Counted from the stretch's first letter, positions 11,980 through 24,123 are shown. The stretch is DNA of 64,000 nucleotides from Phaeodactylum tricornutum CCAP 1055/1 (GCF_000150955.2 NC_011678.1:267518-331517); one strand, 5' to 3'. Numbers and translations: made by a program. Notes: generated by a model not told the origin, from the letters alone.

Positions 11980-12835
11980 TCTCCACCGTACCCTATTTCT
12001 GATTTGTTATCGCGTTTTGCACAGATAGCGGAACCAAACGATACAAAACAATTCGCTGTAATTGAATCGAAGGTGTTTCTACAGACGCTGTTTCTCGGAA
12101 GCTAAAGTTATTTGACCCACCTCTACCATTGGGAATGGTTTGCAGGTACGACCCGACCCTCTTAGGTTCGGTAATGTAACCTCGTTCGGGGTTTCTGGTG
12201 ACACTGTGAAAACCCAGATTCTTCGGGATGACGGGCCGTCTGCCGCTCGGAAGAATAATTCAAGTGGGTAGCTGTGCTTTAAGCAAACGACTTGGCCGAC
12301 AGCAGATAGCTTTCTCGATGGGCAATTAATGAAAGATTTATCTTTTCTAAGTATTAAGTATCTTTCGATTGTGATAATTTTGTTTCAAATTTCCCCTGAA
12401 ACAGAATTTCTATACCAGCTGGCTTGCTTCCGGAGGCAATCAGCGAATCAAAGGATTGGAGTTCCGGAGTTCGAACCTGACTTTGTTAAATATTTCAAAT
12501 CATACTGTCTAGATGGCTTGATCGATTAATAAAATAGATCTCTGCGACATCGTATAGATGCCTTGATGATGAACATATACGTTCGCGTTGCTTTGCTGGA
12601 GTGGGAATTTCCGGCAGTGCGGAAACCTGACTGCCGATCTTTTTCGGCATCTGGTTCGATCCAGTGTCTTTCTCGCGTGTATTGTGTCTGCGTTGTGAGT
12701 GCAAACCCAAAAGGAAAAAAGGCTTCCGTTTTCCATCTTTCACAAAAAACACCACAATTCCATATTTTGAACACCTTTTGGTCGCGACCGAACTCTAGCT
12801 CCAGTTTTGGATCCAAGCTGCGATATATCCTCACA
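11980..12835. promoter_or_regulatory. Divergent intergenic region upstream of nitrite reductase
   Basis: 856 bases without a supported gene. An open frame continuous with the nitrite reductase starts at 12563, but its first 91 residues lack any targeting or domain character and come before the signal-peptide methionine, so I treat them as 5' leader. If the gene is nitrogen-responsive, its control elements should lie here; I could not pick out a known motif. Confidence 0.4.
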
Positions 12836-15800
12836 ATGGTACAAACACTACCTGTGTTCAGGAGCTTGTCTGTAATGGCAATCGGAAGTTTCCTGCTGGC
12901 TCTCGGCCCATCGCCGTCGGCCGACGCCTTTGCTTTTTCGACTCGTTTGCCAACACAAAGTCTGTCTTTAAGATCCACTTCTACCTCGCTCTCGGCCGAG
13001 CCAGACTCTAAGAAACGAGTAGTGGTAATCGGCAATGGAATGGTGGGTCAGAAAGTCATGGAGAATCTACTCAAGATTGGTGCTGCTGCCGACGGCAACG
13101 AAAAGCAGCTGCAGCTCTCAACCTTTTGCGAAGAACCTCGAGCGGCCTATAACCGCGTGAAGCTCACTTCGTACTTTGAGACACGCGACCCTTCCGCGCT
13201 ATCCATGACGAGCGAGTTCGACAAAGAAGGCAAGACCGTCTGGTACGACGAAAATGGCGTCGAGCTCTTGCTCAAAGACAAGGCTGTTTCGATTGATACG
13301 GAAGCCCAGACCGTCACGGGACAATCCGGGAAAGTTCTCTCCTACGATGCTTGCGTGCTAGCGACTGGATCGTTTCCCTTCGTGCCGCCCATTCCCGGTA
13401 AGCAACGTCCCGGAGTCTTCGTCTACCGTACAATTGAAGACCTCGAGAATATGTTACAGTACGCCCAAGACAACAACGTCAAGTCGGCCGCGGTGATCGG
13501 TGGTGGCCTCCTGGGCCTCGAAGCCGCTAAAGCCGCGAAGGATATGGGCCTCGAATCCCATATTATTGAGTTCGCCGATATTCTCATGTGTCGACAAATC
13601 GATCAGGGTGGCCACAACGCCCTCGTCGGAGTCATTGAAGACATGGGTCTCAAGGTGCATTGCGGCGCACGTACCGAATCCTTTGTCGGCCAGGACGGTT
13701 CCACCGACATGGAATCCATGTCCCCCGTCTCGGCCTTGCGATTCAGCAACGAGGACTGGGAGGATCTTCCTGTGCAAATGGTTATTGTCAGCGCTGGCAT
13801 TAAGCCGCGTGACGAACTCGCGCGGGACGCCGGCATCGCCGTTGGGGAACGCGGTGGTGTCGTAGTCGATGATCAAATGCGCACGTCGGCCAAAGGGGTG
13901 TACGCAGTAGGGGAGATCGCCCTCTACAATAACTTCATCTACGGATTGATCGCACCGGGATACACCATGGCGGATGTGGCGGCCAAGTGTCTAGCTGACG
14001 ATTTTGGGATCGGCAAAGCTCTAGATCCCGAGAACCTTCCTGCCTTTACCGGCGCCGACATGTCTACCAAACTCAAGTTGCTTGGATGTGATGTCGCCTC
14101 GTTTGGTGTTAATCAACCTCGATCCGACGACAAGGATGTTTCCGAAATGGTCTGGAATGACCCAGTCAGCCGAGTTTACCGTAAACTTATTTTGAACAAA
14201 GCGGGCACCAAGCTTCGTGGTGGAATCTTGGTCGGAGACGCTGCCGACTACGATAAACTACACAAACTTGCTGTCAAGAGCGAAGAAGAGCTCACGGAAA
14301 ATCCGGCCATGCTCTTGCCTCCGATCTCGGCCCGTGGTGGGGTGGCGGAAGAAAACGAGGGTGTTTCGGACGACCCAACGGCTCAGATTTGTTCTTGCAA
14401 TGATGTCACGCGGGGTGACATTGCCTCAACGATCGTGGAGCTTGGGGTGGAAGGCGCTACACTGTCGGCCGTCAAGAAGTGCAGCAATGCAGGCACTGGT
14501 TGTGGTGGATGTGAACCCCAAGTTAAAGATATTCTCAAGCAGGAACTCGCGAAGTTAGGTGGCACTTTGTCCAATCATCTCTGCGAACATTTTTCCTATT
14601 CTAGGCCGGAACTCATGGCCTTGGTGCGTACCGACACGGACCCCTCCAGCGTGGACTCCTTCGAAAAAGTTTTGCACAAACATGGCCATGGAGATGGCTG
14701 CGAAGTTTGCAAGCCGACAGTGGGTTCCATTCTTGCCTCGCTTAACAACGGCATCATCATAGACGACGGACGTGATGCTTTGCAAGATACGAATGATCGT
14801 GCTATGGCGAACATGCAGCGTGGTGGATCTTATTCTGTTGTACCTCGGGTGCCGGCCGGTGAGTTGTTGCCTGATCAGCTAATCGCATTGGGAGTCGTTG
14901 CAAAGAAGTACGATCTCTATACGAAGGTGACCGGTGCTCAGCGAGTCGATCTGTTCGGCGCCGCCAAACACCAGCTACCTGATATTTGGGAAGAGTTGGG
15001 GCAGGCTGGTTTCGAATCTGGGCACGCATACGGAAAAGCTCTCCGTACCGTGAAATCTTGCGTCGGATCAACGTGGTGTCGTTACGGTGTACAAGATGCA
15101 GTCTCGTTCGCGGTTGAGATCGAAAACCGGTACAAAGGAATTCGATCCCCTCATAAATTGAAAAGTGGCGTTTCTGGGTGTGTGCGGGAATGTGCTGAAG
15201 CCCAAAGCAAAGATTTCGGCCTCATCGCTACCGAGAACGGGTACAACCTGTACCTCGGTGGTAACGGCGGGACGAATCCCGTCCACGCCGAGCTCTTCGC
15301 CACGGATATTGACGAAAAGACTGTCATCAAGTACCTCGACCGATACCTCATGTACTACATATTGACAGCCGATCGCTTGGAGCGCACAGCTGTTTGGCAG
15401 AAAAAGCTTCCTTCAGGTAAAGATGGAAGTGGGCCGATCGGGCATCTGCATGAAGTCATCATCGAAGACTCTCTCGGCATCTGTGACGAACTCGACACTC
15501 GTATGGAGCATTTGGTTGACACATATCACGATGAATGGGCAGAAGTTGTAAAAGATCCAGCGCGTCGTGCTAAGTTCAAGCAATTTGTGAATACTGACGA
15601 AACATTATCCAAGGATTCGATGATCGAGTTCATTGATATGCGAGGACAAAAACGCCCCGCTGACTGGCCGAAGGACGGGGAGCCGCAAACGAACTGGAGG
15701 GCTCCAGACAGCGACATTTTTGCAAAGTCTGAGAAGTCGTGGGTTGAAGTCGGAAGTGAATCTGACTTTGCTGAAAACGTCGGCTCTTCGATTTTGTATG

Positions 15801-16267
15801 GCGATACACAGCTTGCAGTTTTCAACAACGTGCAACGTGGTGAGTGGTACTGTACTCAAAACATGTGTCCGCACAAACAAGCGTTTGTACTATCTCAAGG
15901 AATTATGGGGGATACGAACGGCGAAGCCAAGGTTGCTTGTCCACTACACAAGAAACAATTTTCTTTAGACGACGGAGCCGAGATCGGAGTTGACAATGGT
16001 CTCCAAATTTTGACATTCGCAGTTAAGATCGAGGATGGAAAGGTGTTGGTCGAGCTTCCAGCAGTCCAGGAAATCGACGCTATCCTCGGAACTCACGGAC
16101 TACGTGTTGAAAAATCGGACTGTATCGACATCTCAGGGGACGCTTTGAAAGTTCCTGTTCGTGGCCAGCGTAAGGACTGGAACAAAATCGTTGGATCGAG
16201 TGCGGCTGTTCGTTCTGAAACTGCTCTCCGTGCGCAGTCAGCTAACTCGACGTCGACGGAAGCGTAA
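12836..16267 (+). CDS. nirB: NAD(P)H-dependent nitrite reductase, NirB-NirD fusion, with plastid-type presequence
   Basis: Reduces nitrite to ammonium with NAD(P)H, using FAD, Fe-S clusters and siroheme. 1143 residues, no intron. The N-terminus is a signal peptide (hydrophobic LSVMAIGSFLLALG) ending at SADA|FAFS, then a Ser/Thr/Arg-rich stretch, which is the diatom bipartite plastid form. Next come an FAD/NAD(P) oxidoreductase part (VVVIGNGMVGQKV; AAVIGGGLLGLEAAKAAK), a BFD-like [2Fe-2S] site (C519, C521, C556, C559), a second Cys-poor BFD remnant (about 585-640), the siroheme/4Fe-4S part (C742, C748, C782, C786), and a C-terminal Rieske-like NirD domain (C1011, H1013, C1035, H1038). Bacteria usually encode NirD separately; fused forms occur in fungi. 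Diatoms also have a ferredoxin-type plastid enzyme, so this would be a second route. A mitochondrial location is the alternative. Confidence 0.92.
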   Translation: MVQTLPVFRSLSVMAIGSFLLALGPSPSADAFAFSTRLPTQSLSLRSTSTSLSAEPDSKKRVVVIGNGMVGQKVMENLLKIGAAADGNEKQLQLSTFCEEPRAAYNRVKLTSYFETRDPSALSMTSEFDKEGKTVWYDENGVELLLKDKAVSIDTEAQTVTGQSGKVLSYDACVLATGSFPFVPPIPGKQRPGVFVYRTIEDLENMLQYAQDNNVKSAAVIGGGLLGLEAAKAAKDMGLESHIIEFADILMCRQIDQGGHNALVGVIEDMGLKVHCGARTESFVGQDGSTDMESMSPVSALRFSNEDWEDLPVQMVIVSAGIKPRDELARDAGIAVGERGGVVVDDQMRTSAKGVYAVGEIALYNNFIYGLIAPGYTMADVAAKCLADDFGIGKALDPENLPAFTGADMSTKLKLLGCDVASFGVNQPRSDDKDVSEMVWNDPVSRVYRKLILNKAGTKLRGGILVGDAADYDKLHKLAVKSEEELTENPAMLLPPISARGGVAEENEGVSDDPTAQICSCNDVTRGDIASTIVELGVEGATLSAVKKCSNAGTGCGGCEPQVKDILKQELAKLGGTLSNHLCEHFSYSRPELMALVRTDTDPSSVDSFEKVLHKHGHGDGCEVCKPTVGSILASLNNGIIIDDGRDALQDTNDRAMANMQRGGSYSVVPRVPAGELLPDQLIALGVVAKKYDLYTKVTGAQRVDLFGAAKHQLPDIWEELGQAGFESGHAYGKALRTVKSCVGSTWCRYGVQDAVSFAVEIENRYKGIRSPHKLKSGVSGCVRECAEAQSKDFGLIATENGYNLYLGGNGGTNPVHAELFATDIDEKTVIKYLDRYLMYYILTADRLERTAVWQKKLPSGKDGSGPIGHLHEVIIEDSLGICDELDTRMEHLVDTYHDEWAEVVKDPARRAKFKQFVNTDETLSKDSMIEFIDMRGQKRPADWPKDGEPQTNWRAPDSDIFAKSEKSWVEVGSESDFAENVGSSILYGDTQLAVFNNVQRGEWYCTQNMCPHKQAFVLSQGIMGDTNGEAKVACPLHKKQFSLDDGAEIGVDNGLQILTFAVKIEDGKVLVELPAVQEIDAILGTHGLRVEKSDCIDISGDALKVPVRGQRKDWNKIVGSSAAVRSETALRAQSANSTSTEA

Positions 16268-16360
16268 GCAATTTTGCACAAACTGCATAAGTTAGATAAA
16301 AGAATTTTTGTTTCTGTCAATGGAAAGGTCTACCGGTATTTAACGTAATATGCGAGATCT

Positions 16361-19300
16361 TCAGGAGAGGAGAGATACTATACCGTCAACCATTGATTCC
16401 GCTGCTTCGCTTTCCAAAATTTTCTTGTCCGTGCAATCGATCAGAGTAGAAAGAATACTGTCGATTTGCTTGCGTAGCTGTATAAACATGACTCCCGTCT
16501 TGGCAGCAAGCGATAACTCCATCCATCCGTCGATCGTCACCTTTTTTTGCGGATGAAGGACAACGATTTCACCACCGAACAAAAGAAGTGCAAGTGGGTG
16601 TACAAAGAAGGTCGTCGATATTGAAACGCGATTTCCGGTCCCAAATTTTTCATGATATCCCATCCAGCAGATGGGCAATTGTCTAGAAGCTTTCGCATTG
16701 ACCGACGAAGAGTGCACAAACAAGCGCTCTTGTTTATGCCATATGGTTTGGTCTCCCTGAGGGGTTAGGTGCACTCGGGCAACATTCGGATACAGGCCCG
16801 CACAGATAACAGTATGAACAATGGACTCCTTCCTTCCGTTACGATTGTACTGACTTTTTGCTGATAAGCGACTGTCAAAACGACGGCTTTGATTGTCGTA
16901 TCCAGCCTTTACTCTGTCCAGTAAGCCAATGCCAACGAGAAGCTCTAAATATTGGATCCTCGCGTCTCCCATCTCCCGAAGTACTGCAAAACTGAGGAAA
17001 TTATCTTGGCAGAATTGCCTCGATTTGGACTGTGTATCACACTTGTTAAATGCCTCCCAAACGTTCAATAGCGTCAAAAAGTCTGATTTAGGGTGGTGAA
17101 AAGAGGAATGGGCAGCCTTCGCTTGATGTGCATCCTGCAACGACATAACGAACGGAGATTTGGATGCAGATAATGCGGCGACGATGGTTGCTATCGTGTC
17201 GATACAACGGAAGAGAGTGCCGAATACCATCATCTTTCCGAGCCGTACATCAACCGGCAACCGACTCAGGTGATTACCGAGTGGAGTCAGCCGCTCGGAA
17301 AGGGTCGAATCTGAGTACGTCAGCGCCTTGATGTTCTGGAGCACTTGCAGAGCGGCGTTCACGTTGTCTGGGTCCGGCGGTTCAGGTGTCAGAGAGAGGA
17401 AGTCGCTACACTTTACTGCAAATCCAGAGGCTAATATATTGAGACACACTTCTTCGAGTGGTATTCGACGAATCTCAGGCTCTGTAGCTAGTCTCATATT
17501 ATTTTGTTCCGTGAGCGACGAAAACAATTTTAGGCAAAGACCAGGCTGAACGCGACCGGCTCTTCCAGCGCGTTGCTTTGCACTTGCTTTGGAGCACCAG
17601 GTCGCAACGAGTTTTCTGGTAGCCGTTCGTTTTTCATAGTGTACTTCACGAACTCGGCCAGAGTCAAGAACTAGAGAAAGAGTGAGATGAGTTTAAAGGA
17701 AAGGAAATGGTTTCAATGAGTTACTTACCGCAAACGACATCTGGAATCGTAACGCTTGTTTCTGCAATGTTTGTCGACAGGATTATATTTCTACGACCGT
17801 TAAGAGGCTTTTCGAAAGCACGTCGTTGCTCCGCAGAGGACAAAAGCGAATGCAATGGGACGATCGTGAACCAGCGTGCGTCCCCGAACATTCTGCTGCT
17901 ACGCAGTCTCTCACTTAGAGCCTTGATTTCGCCGACACCAGGAAGGAAAATGAGAAGTGCACCATTGGAAATGTCGACGCCTTCCGGAGGAGAAAGCGCT
18001 TGCGTAGTACCATTTTTCAAGAGTACAAACTCGAGCAAATCCTCAATCAAATCGTAGTTAATCTGACTCTCATCGACCCGATCCATTGACCTATACGACA
18101 ACATGCGAGAAATTAGTCAAATTTTCTTTCTCTACCTCTTTCGACGTCTCCAGATTTTACCTTCGAGTCGGCAATGCGAACCCAGGGTAGCGATCTGAAA
18201 CGTTTGTGCCAAGCTCAGAATCAAGAGAAACGGTTTGCCTTTTCCTCTCACCCCCCTTTGTCGACACCCACATTGAAACTGTTTCTCTAGCGTCATACTG
18301 TCTAAGAGCATATCGGGAATGTTCCTCAATGATGTGATTTGTCGCTTCCAAAATATCTTCCAAATGATAAGTAGCAACCGGAAACGTCCGCCCAGGAACA
18401 GTGACCAGCGGGGCTCCACCAAAGAAGGAGCGAAAGAGGTCTGCGTCAAGAGTAGCTGACATCTGGTGGAAACGCTGGGTGAAATATTTTTCTCATTGGA
18501 CAACTCTCGATTTCGCTGTGAAAACTTACCAACACAACCTTCAAGTCGGACCGCGTTCCTTGCAGGAGCGCTCGAAGGGACACAAGGAGGACATCTATTT
18601 GCCATTGTCGTTCATGGACTTCATCGACAATGACGTGAGAAATGCCTTTCAGAGTTGGATCTTCGACCAACCGGCGAAGAATAACTCCAGTGGTACAAAA
18701 AAGAAGTCTAGTTTCGGATGATCTGCGAGACTCAAGCCGAATTTGATACCCAACAAGTCTACCAACTGAATCTTCGCACATTTCATCCGAAACGCGTTCT
18801 GCTACCGAAATTGCAGCTACGCGTCGAGGTTGACTACACAGAATCGTTGTTGTGTCACCTCGGGCTCCCAAAAGCGCCTCTTCCAGTATGTACTGAGGAC
18901 ATTGCGTTGTCTAAAAAGGAAGATCGAAGTTGCGTAAATTGGAAATCGTCGTAGGTTAGTGCATCACATACAATATTGGATTCTAGACTAGAAACGAGGC
19001 ATCTAACCTTTCCAGCTCCGGTTTCAGCACACACGACAGTGACAGGGTTGACGCGAATCGTCCTGAGAAGCTCATCGCGAAACGAGAAGATCGGAAGAGC
19101 AGACCTCTCTTTCAGCATCCCACGGTATGCTGTCGTGGTCACTCGAGACATAAATTGGGCCTTCAGCTGAAAGCTGGCTTTTGAGGGCTTTGTGTCCGTC
19201 AATGCAGACGAGATCCCGCTGTCAGCCGAGTCATCATCCCAGGATACTGTTTCTGGCTCATCGTCGATAATACCGACTTCTTCACTCGACTTTTTCCGGA

Positions 19301-20924
19301 GTGTTGGCACCACACCGCCATTGTCCGGGATAGACTGAATCAATTCGTCTATACAATCTTTCCGCTCATTTTCTGTAGCTTCCAGTGCACGCATTGCTTC
19401 CTCTGTTCTTGAGTACATCCAACCCTGCCACAAATCACGGTAAAAGGGAGGAAACAGCCGATACAAAGGTAGCTCCGGACTAATTTCGTACAAGGCCATA
19501 GCTGCCACATATTGCTGAGAGTCGGCAAAACTCGGGGAGGGTCCGAGATACTCCACATCATATTGTGGCCTCTTCGTAGGTTTGACCGACAAATGACATC
19601 CGTTCGTCGACAATGGACGAAAAGTTGGCCTGGGGGCCTTATTTTTCCGACAGTATTCTTCCAAAACTAGTTTTGGTGTTTTCCCAGTCCACTTCTTCGG
19701 AACCGAGTTGCTGGGAATTCGAACCACCGATACGGGATCTGCTTGGCCTGCCCCCTCATGTTGTATTGTTGTTTCCTTGTCGGTAGCATCAAAAATGCCT
19801 GCAAAGAGTTCATCTAGCTCTCCGCCTTCCATTTCGCGCAAATCCGGCGGAAAACCGTCTTGTACACTTCTGGTGTCCTCCGATATCACAGGCTCAACTA
19901 CTCGTTGGTGCTGTTGATTCACTTTACGCTGGGCACCGCGAACCTTTTGCCGCATTACTTTGACCTGTTTTTGAAGCTCCTTGATCTCATATTTGCTACG
20001 CATGTAATTAGAGGCCTCGTCGGCCAGGTCAGACTCCATGGAGCTAAGTTCCGCTTGTAATGTACTATATACGAGCTCCTCGGGAGTCGGAATTTCTGCG
20101 TCTAGCTCAGTCTCTGTGGATTGGGACGACACATTCGGGGAACCACTGGACCTGCCCTCATCGACGAATGTGGAATTGGGAAGCTCCGCAATCAGCGAAT
20201 CCTCATGTATCGCTTGTTCGGCGTCGTCGTCGTCGTCTTCCACGTATTCGTACTGCTGCAAAAGCCAAGCCTTTTGCGCTTGCTCATTGTCTTCTCCCTC
20301 TCGATCAGGAGTCGCCTGTGACTTTGTTGGTGGCAAGGCGACGAAAGCTTTCGTGTCCAGGACTTGTCGTTCCCGCGATCCACAGTCACCGCCGCTACCA
20401 CAAACTGGTGCCACCACCGTAATGGCTGGACCAGATGACGTAGTGGAAGACTTTTGTTTCGTTGCATCCTCTCGAATTTGTCCTTCCGTGAATAGCGGGG
20501 GTAAATCGGCGGAGGCCAGATGTAGACATAACCAATTGAGCGCCGATTCGAGTGTAATACTGTAGCCCAAAGCGACCACAACGGACTGAATCTGGGCAAA
20601 CGTAAAGCGAAAGCCCACAAGTTGATCGTAAATGGTACCGATACGTTTCGTAAAGCGATCGGACGGACCATCAGTGACGTCCTTTTCGCCACGGGACGTT
20701 GTGTTCAGGGCGTCGTCGTCTGGAACGGGCAATTGCTCGAGAAGCAGTTCCAATTGGGATTGGATCGCCGTCGTCATAATAAAAGGACGAGCTTCCTCCG
20801 AAGGGAAAGATTCCATCGCATCCTGCTTTACGGTAGGATTTGGTGGACCCGCTGGTTGTCGAGCAACGCTGGTTTGCTGGTAGCCTCTGGCGTCCCGGGG
20901 TTTGGATTTTCGTGAGCGGGTCAT
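16361..20924 (-). CDS. DEAH-box RNA helicase, DHX29/DHX57-like
   Basis: ATP-dependent RNA helicase. Five exons (20924..19008, 18910..18530, 18462..18161, 18090..17729, 17670..16361) join cleanly into 1423 residues, close to the length of DHX29 and DHX57. The first ~600 residues are acidic, low-complexity and coiled-coil-like, with a UBA-like helical stretch (FAQIQSVVVALGYSITLESALNWLC) typical of that subgroup. The helicase core holds Walker A GAGKTTQ around K639 (split by intron 1), DEVH at 735-738 (the usual fourth-to-second box is DEAH; here Val replaces Ala), SAT at 768-770, TNIAETSVTIPDV and QRAGRAGR. A winged-helix/HA2 region and an OB-fold domain end the protein. DHX29 helps 40S ribosomes scan structured leaders, but DHX57 or DHX36 relatives cannot be excluded. 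The start is the first ATG, since the frame before it opens with GTG. Confidence 0.88.
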
Positions 20925-21726
20925 GGGAACGATTCGTATTGTTTTTTGACGTTTTGGATCAAAATCGCGAAAAAAAAATAATCGCCCTGCTTGGTAATGG
21001 TGATTTGGTAGCGGTGGACACTTTCCCCACACCCTGTCCAGCCGACGACACCGTCACTTCGTTGGAGCGGTCGCGTAGCTTCACAGGCCCTCCACCAGCG
21101 GCAGCTTCCGGCGATACCCCTATCAGCCAGGCGTTCTGTTCTTTTGTGTTCCGAAAACAAAGGTGGACTGCGTCCCAGGCCGACGACCAACTCGGAGGAA
21201 ACGCAGAGTGTAGTGGACGCCGCCCGCCCCGTCCTCATGGTCAGAAGGATGAATTTCGGTTTCCAAGATCCGCACCGCGGGATTGGAATTCACGGAATGA
21301 CGTCATCTCGCCAATCCCGTCGGTCCTGGAGGGATGGGAAACAGGGTTAGCGGACAGTGACTTGGTTTCCGGGAATTGGGTCATTCCTTACAGTTACCGG
21401 TAAGCTGGTAGTCTGATTAATTGCCGCTGTCCCTGAATGTCGAACACGTGTAAAACATGGAACATAGAGTCTCGGTGAGACATATCGCTTAGACTGATCA
21501 AAGTGGAACAGAGACAAAGCGAAAGATAACAACCAACTGCAGAGCCGCGTCCGTATTCGCAAACGAGTCTTCGTGTCACGGCGAGAAGAGCTTACATTCC
21601 TGTCTATCGTGCTAGCTACAACCAGATCGCCGGACCCATAAGTTGGACTGACGGTGATTGCTTGGCTGTGACCCAATACCTCCGAGATTGTTGTAGCATT
21701 AGACGTCTTTTGAAGAAGCAGGCAAC
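20925..21726. promoter_or_regulatory. Divergent intergenic region between helicase and Serinc
   Basis: 802 bases. Short open frames on both strands overlap one another and look random. It should hold the promoter and leader of both genes. Confidence 0.45.
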
Positions 21727-23340
21727 ATGGTGAGTACAGGATGCGGAGAAAAAGACAAACAGGAAGAAGCACAGCAAAGGCTTGACAGTGAGTGGATCTA
21801 GAACAGAGTTATTCTGCAAACAGAAGCAGTCGTGTCTAAGAGATCGATAAGAACTCTAGTACGATGATTTGTGTTGGATCTTTCCTGCACTCACAGTTAC
21901 ATCTATGGGTATTTCTCCTCCTTTCTTTCATTACAGGGTGCCGCGATTAGCTCCACACTGACCATGTGTTTGACGTACACTTGTTGTAGTGCCACGAATT
22001 CCTTATGCAACGCCTGTCTCGGCTCCACTTCGGAAAATTCGACGGGTCGAAAACGCAGTGTTTTGCTCCTGACCTTGGCGGTAGCCATAGCCTTGTGGTT
22101 CCAGTACGATGTCGGTCCAGCTATTGTCACCAAGTCGGGGTGGGTCTGGAAAGCTTTTCAGTGGATCCCGGGATTCGGGAAAATGCTCTACCACGCATGG
22201 TACGATTCCTGTGAAGTCTACAAGGACAATGATGCTCTCTTGCAGCAGTGTGCGGGTAACGCCGGCGTGTATCGACCAACATTCGTGGCGAGTTTGTTTT
22301 TTGCCGTCTTGGCAATTGTCACCAAAGTGGAACCGTATCTCAACAAGGAAGTTTGGCCTGCGAAGTACGTTGTCTTTTTGTTCGCGGTGACCATTTCCAT
22401 GTTCGTTTCGTCCGCACCGATGTTTACCGGCTTTTATCTGTGGTTGGCACGGTTTGGCGCCACACTATTTGTGCTGCTGCAACAAATTATTCTTATTGAC
22501 GTTGCGTACAACTGGAACGAGGATTGGGTAGACCGTGCCGACCAGGCGGACCGAATGGACTACGGTAGTGGCGCGAATTGGCTGCACGCGATTGTCGCGA
22601 CCTGTGTCGCCTTTTATGTCGCCGCCTGCGCCGGCATTTGGATCCTCTATCAGAACTTTACGGGCTGTCCGGAAAACACTTGGATCATCACGTTGACAAT
22701 GTTGGGAGTTTTGGGGCTAACCGCGATTCAGCTTTCGGGGCAAGAGGGGTCGCTGCTGACCTCCTCGGTAATGAGCCTGTATTCGGTCTATTTGGCATAC
22801 AGTATGGTTTCCAAGAACCCCAACGCTAGCTGCAACCCACAGCTAGGGAGCAATGATGTCTGGAGCATTGTCATCGGTTTGACGCTCACCGCCGTCAGTC
22901 TAGCTTGGACAGGCTGGTCGTGGACGGCCGAGGAGCGCTTGAACGTTGACGGTGTTCAGTCGGCGAAATCGGTGACGGGTGCACACCCAATCGGCGGCAA
23001 TGGTCAAATTAATTTGGACGTTCCGTTTTTGGATGCAGAAGATCAGCCTCGGCAAGGCCTCGTGACAGATTCGGACGGGCCTGCCGCTCGAAGTGGCCGA
23101 GTCGCTAACGCGCATGTCTGGAAGCTCAACGTCGTCATGTTGTTAATTTCTTGCTTCGTGGCCATGACTCTGACAGGATGGGGGACAATTGAAGAATTGG
23201 ATGAAAATGCGAATGCGGCGAATCCGACTGTAGGTCGGGTGAATATGGCGATGCTTGGTATTAGTCAGTGGCTGGCCATTGGATTGTATGTGTGGACGCT
23301 GCTTGCGCCGCGACTGTATCCGGACTACGAGTTTTCCTAG
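21727..23340 (+). CDS. Serinc (TMS1/TDE1) multipass membrane protein
   Basis: Serinc proteins are 10-11-pass membrane proteins linked to serine lipids and lipid scrambling. The coding frame in the main exon (21937..23340) begins with GGT, just after TTACAG. The only ATG that fits is at 21727-21729, which is followed directly by a GTGAGT donor. Splicing yields MGAAISSTLTMCL, the normal Serinc start (Met-Gly, then Cys-rich CCSATNSLCNACLG). So the first coding exon holds just the start codon, before a 207-base intron. The 468-residue product has repeated hydrophobic segments, the conserved DVAYNWNEDWV block and FVAMTLTGW near the end. An unspliced frame starts at 21871 but lacks a good methionine. 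Confidence 0.9.
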
Positions 23341-23686
23341 GGCGCCGCATAACAATGGCGACCCGGTTCATGTATGACAAGGCACAAAGACCTCCATGCT
23401 TTTATGTTAGACAGGCATTTTACAATTCGATGGTGTCTTTGTTGAAGCGTTAGTCGCCTGGACTGTCAGATTTGTTTAGGTCGACTAGCGCATATATCAC
23501 TACTCTACTAGTATATAGATAGTCTTTGGGTTTGGCCAGCAAAAAAGAACATGGAATGTTCGCATTTCAGTTTTGTGTGTGTGCGGGTTCGCATCCGGCT
23601 TCAAAGCCCCTCGTACGGTGCGATCCGAAGCATCCCATAAAAATCTCTCAGATAAAAAAATATCGAAGAAAAACTGTGCCTTAAGC
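23341..23686. other. Intergenic region, Serinc to small-gene group
   Basis: 346 bases; no gene seen. An AT-rich segment (23495-23520) and a TG-rich segment (about 23570-23590) precede the first small gene. Confidence 0.4.
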
Positions 23687-24123
23687 ATGACCGGAGGAGC
23701 TATTTTTTCACACATTTACCGCCGCGAAGCACTACGGCAAACCCGTACCACGGCTTCGCGATACAGAGGAGCTGCCAGTAACTCCACAGCGGAGCCAGCT
23801 CAGATCAGCGATCCTACCGCCACTGCTGTCCCCCTCTCAAAGATGGCGGTGGCCGAGACCAAAGAGCCCGTTTGGAAGAGCTACGGACTAGATGTAAGCC
23901 ACATACACGACTCGGGGAAGACAGCAGACTTTACATTATAATGATTTCTCACAACAAATCTTCATTCCGCGGAACTTTTTCTAGGAAGGTTGGGGTCCCT
24001 GGTTTCTTGTTCCCTAAGAATACTTCTTACAGATTTATACTGTATATAAAACAACTCTTTTCGTCATTGCAGCCTTTTCCGTATGCGCGTATTAGTGCTC
24101 TCACAAACTGTAGTCCTTCCTGA
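23687..24123 (+). CDS. Small protein A of tandem group (unknown)
   Basis: Not recognised. The ATG at 23687 opens a basic N-terminus (MTGGAIFSHIYRREALRQTR) that resembles a mitochondrial presequence, followed by a Thr/Ala/Pro-rich stretch and VWKSYGLD. A GTAAGC donor follows in phase 0 at 23894. The clearest acceptor (CATTGCAG, ending 24072) leads to PFPYARISALTNCSPS and a stop, for 85 residues. Without splicing the frame stops at 23941. It is the most divergent of three neighbouring small genes: MT..., an aromatic residue near position 7, an Arg pair near position 12, and a final W..xxLD before the intron at the same point as in gene B. Real expression and splicing are unproven. Confidence 0.45.

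Noticed and set aside
12440-12490. Possible tRNA-like GTTCGAACC stretch upstream of nitrite reductase
   Set aside because: No acceptor stem or anticodon arm could be paired around it.
23573-23941. Longer unspliced version of small gene A
   Set aside because: Its upstream extension has no ATG in a coding-like segment and the GTAAGC donor matches gene B in position; the ATG at 23687 is preferred.
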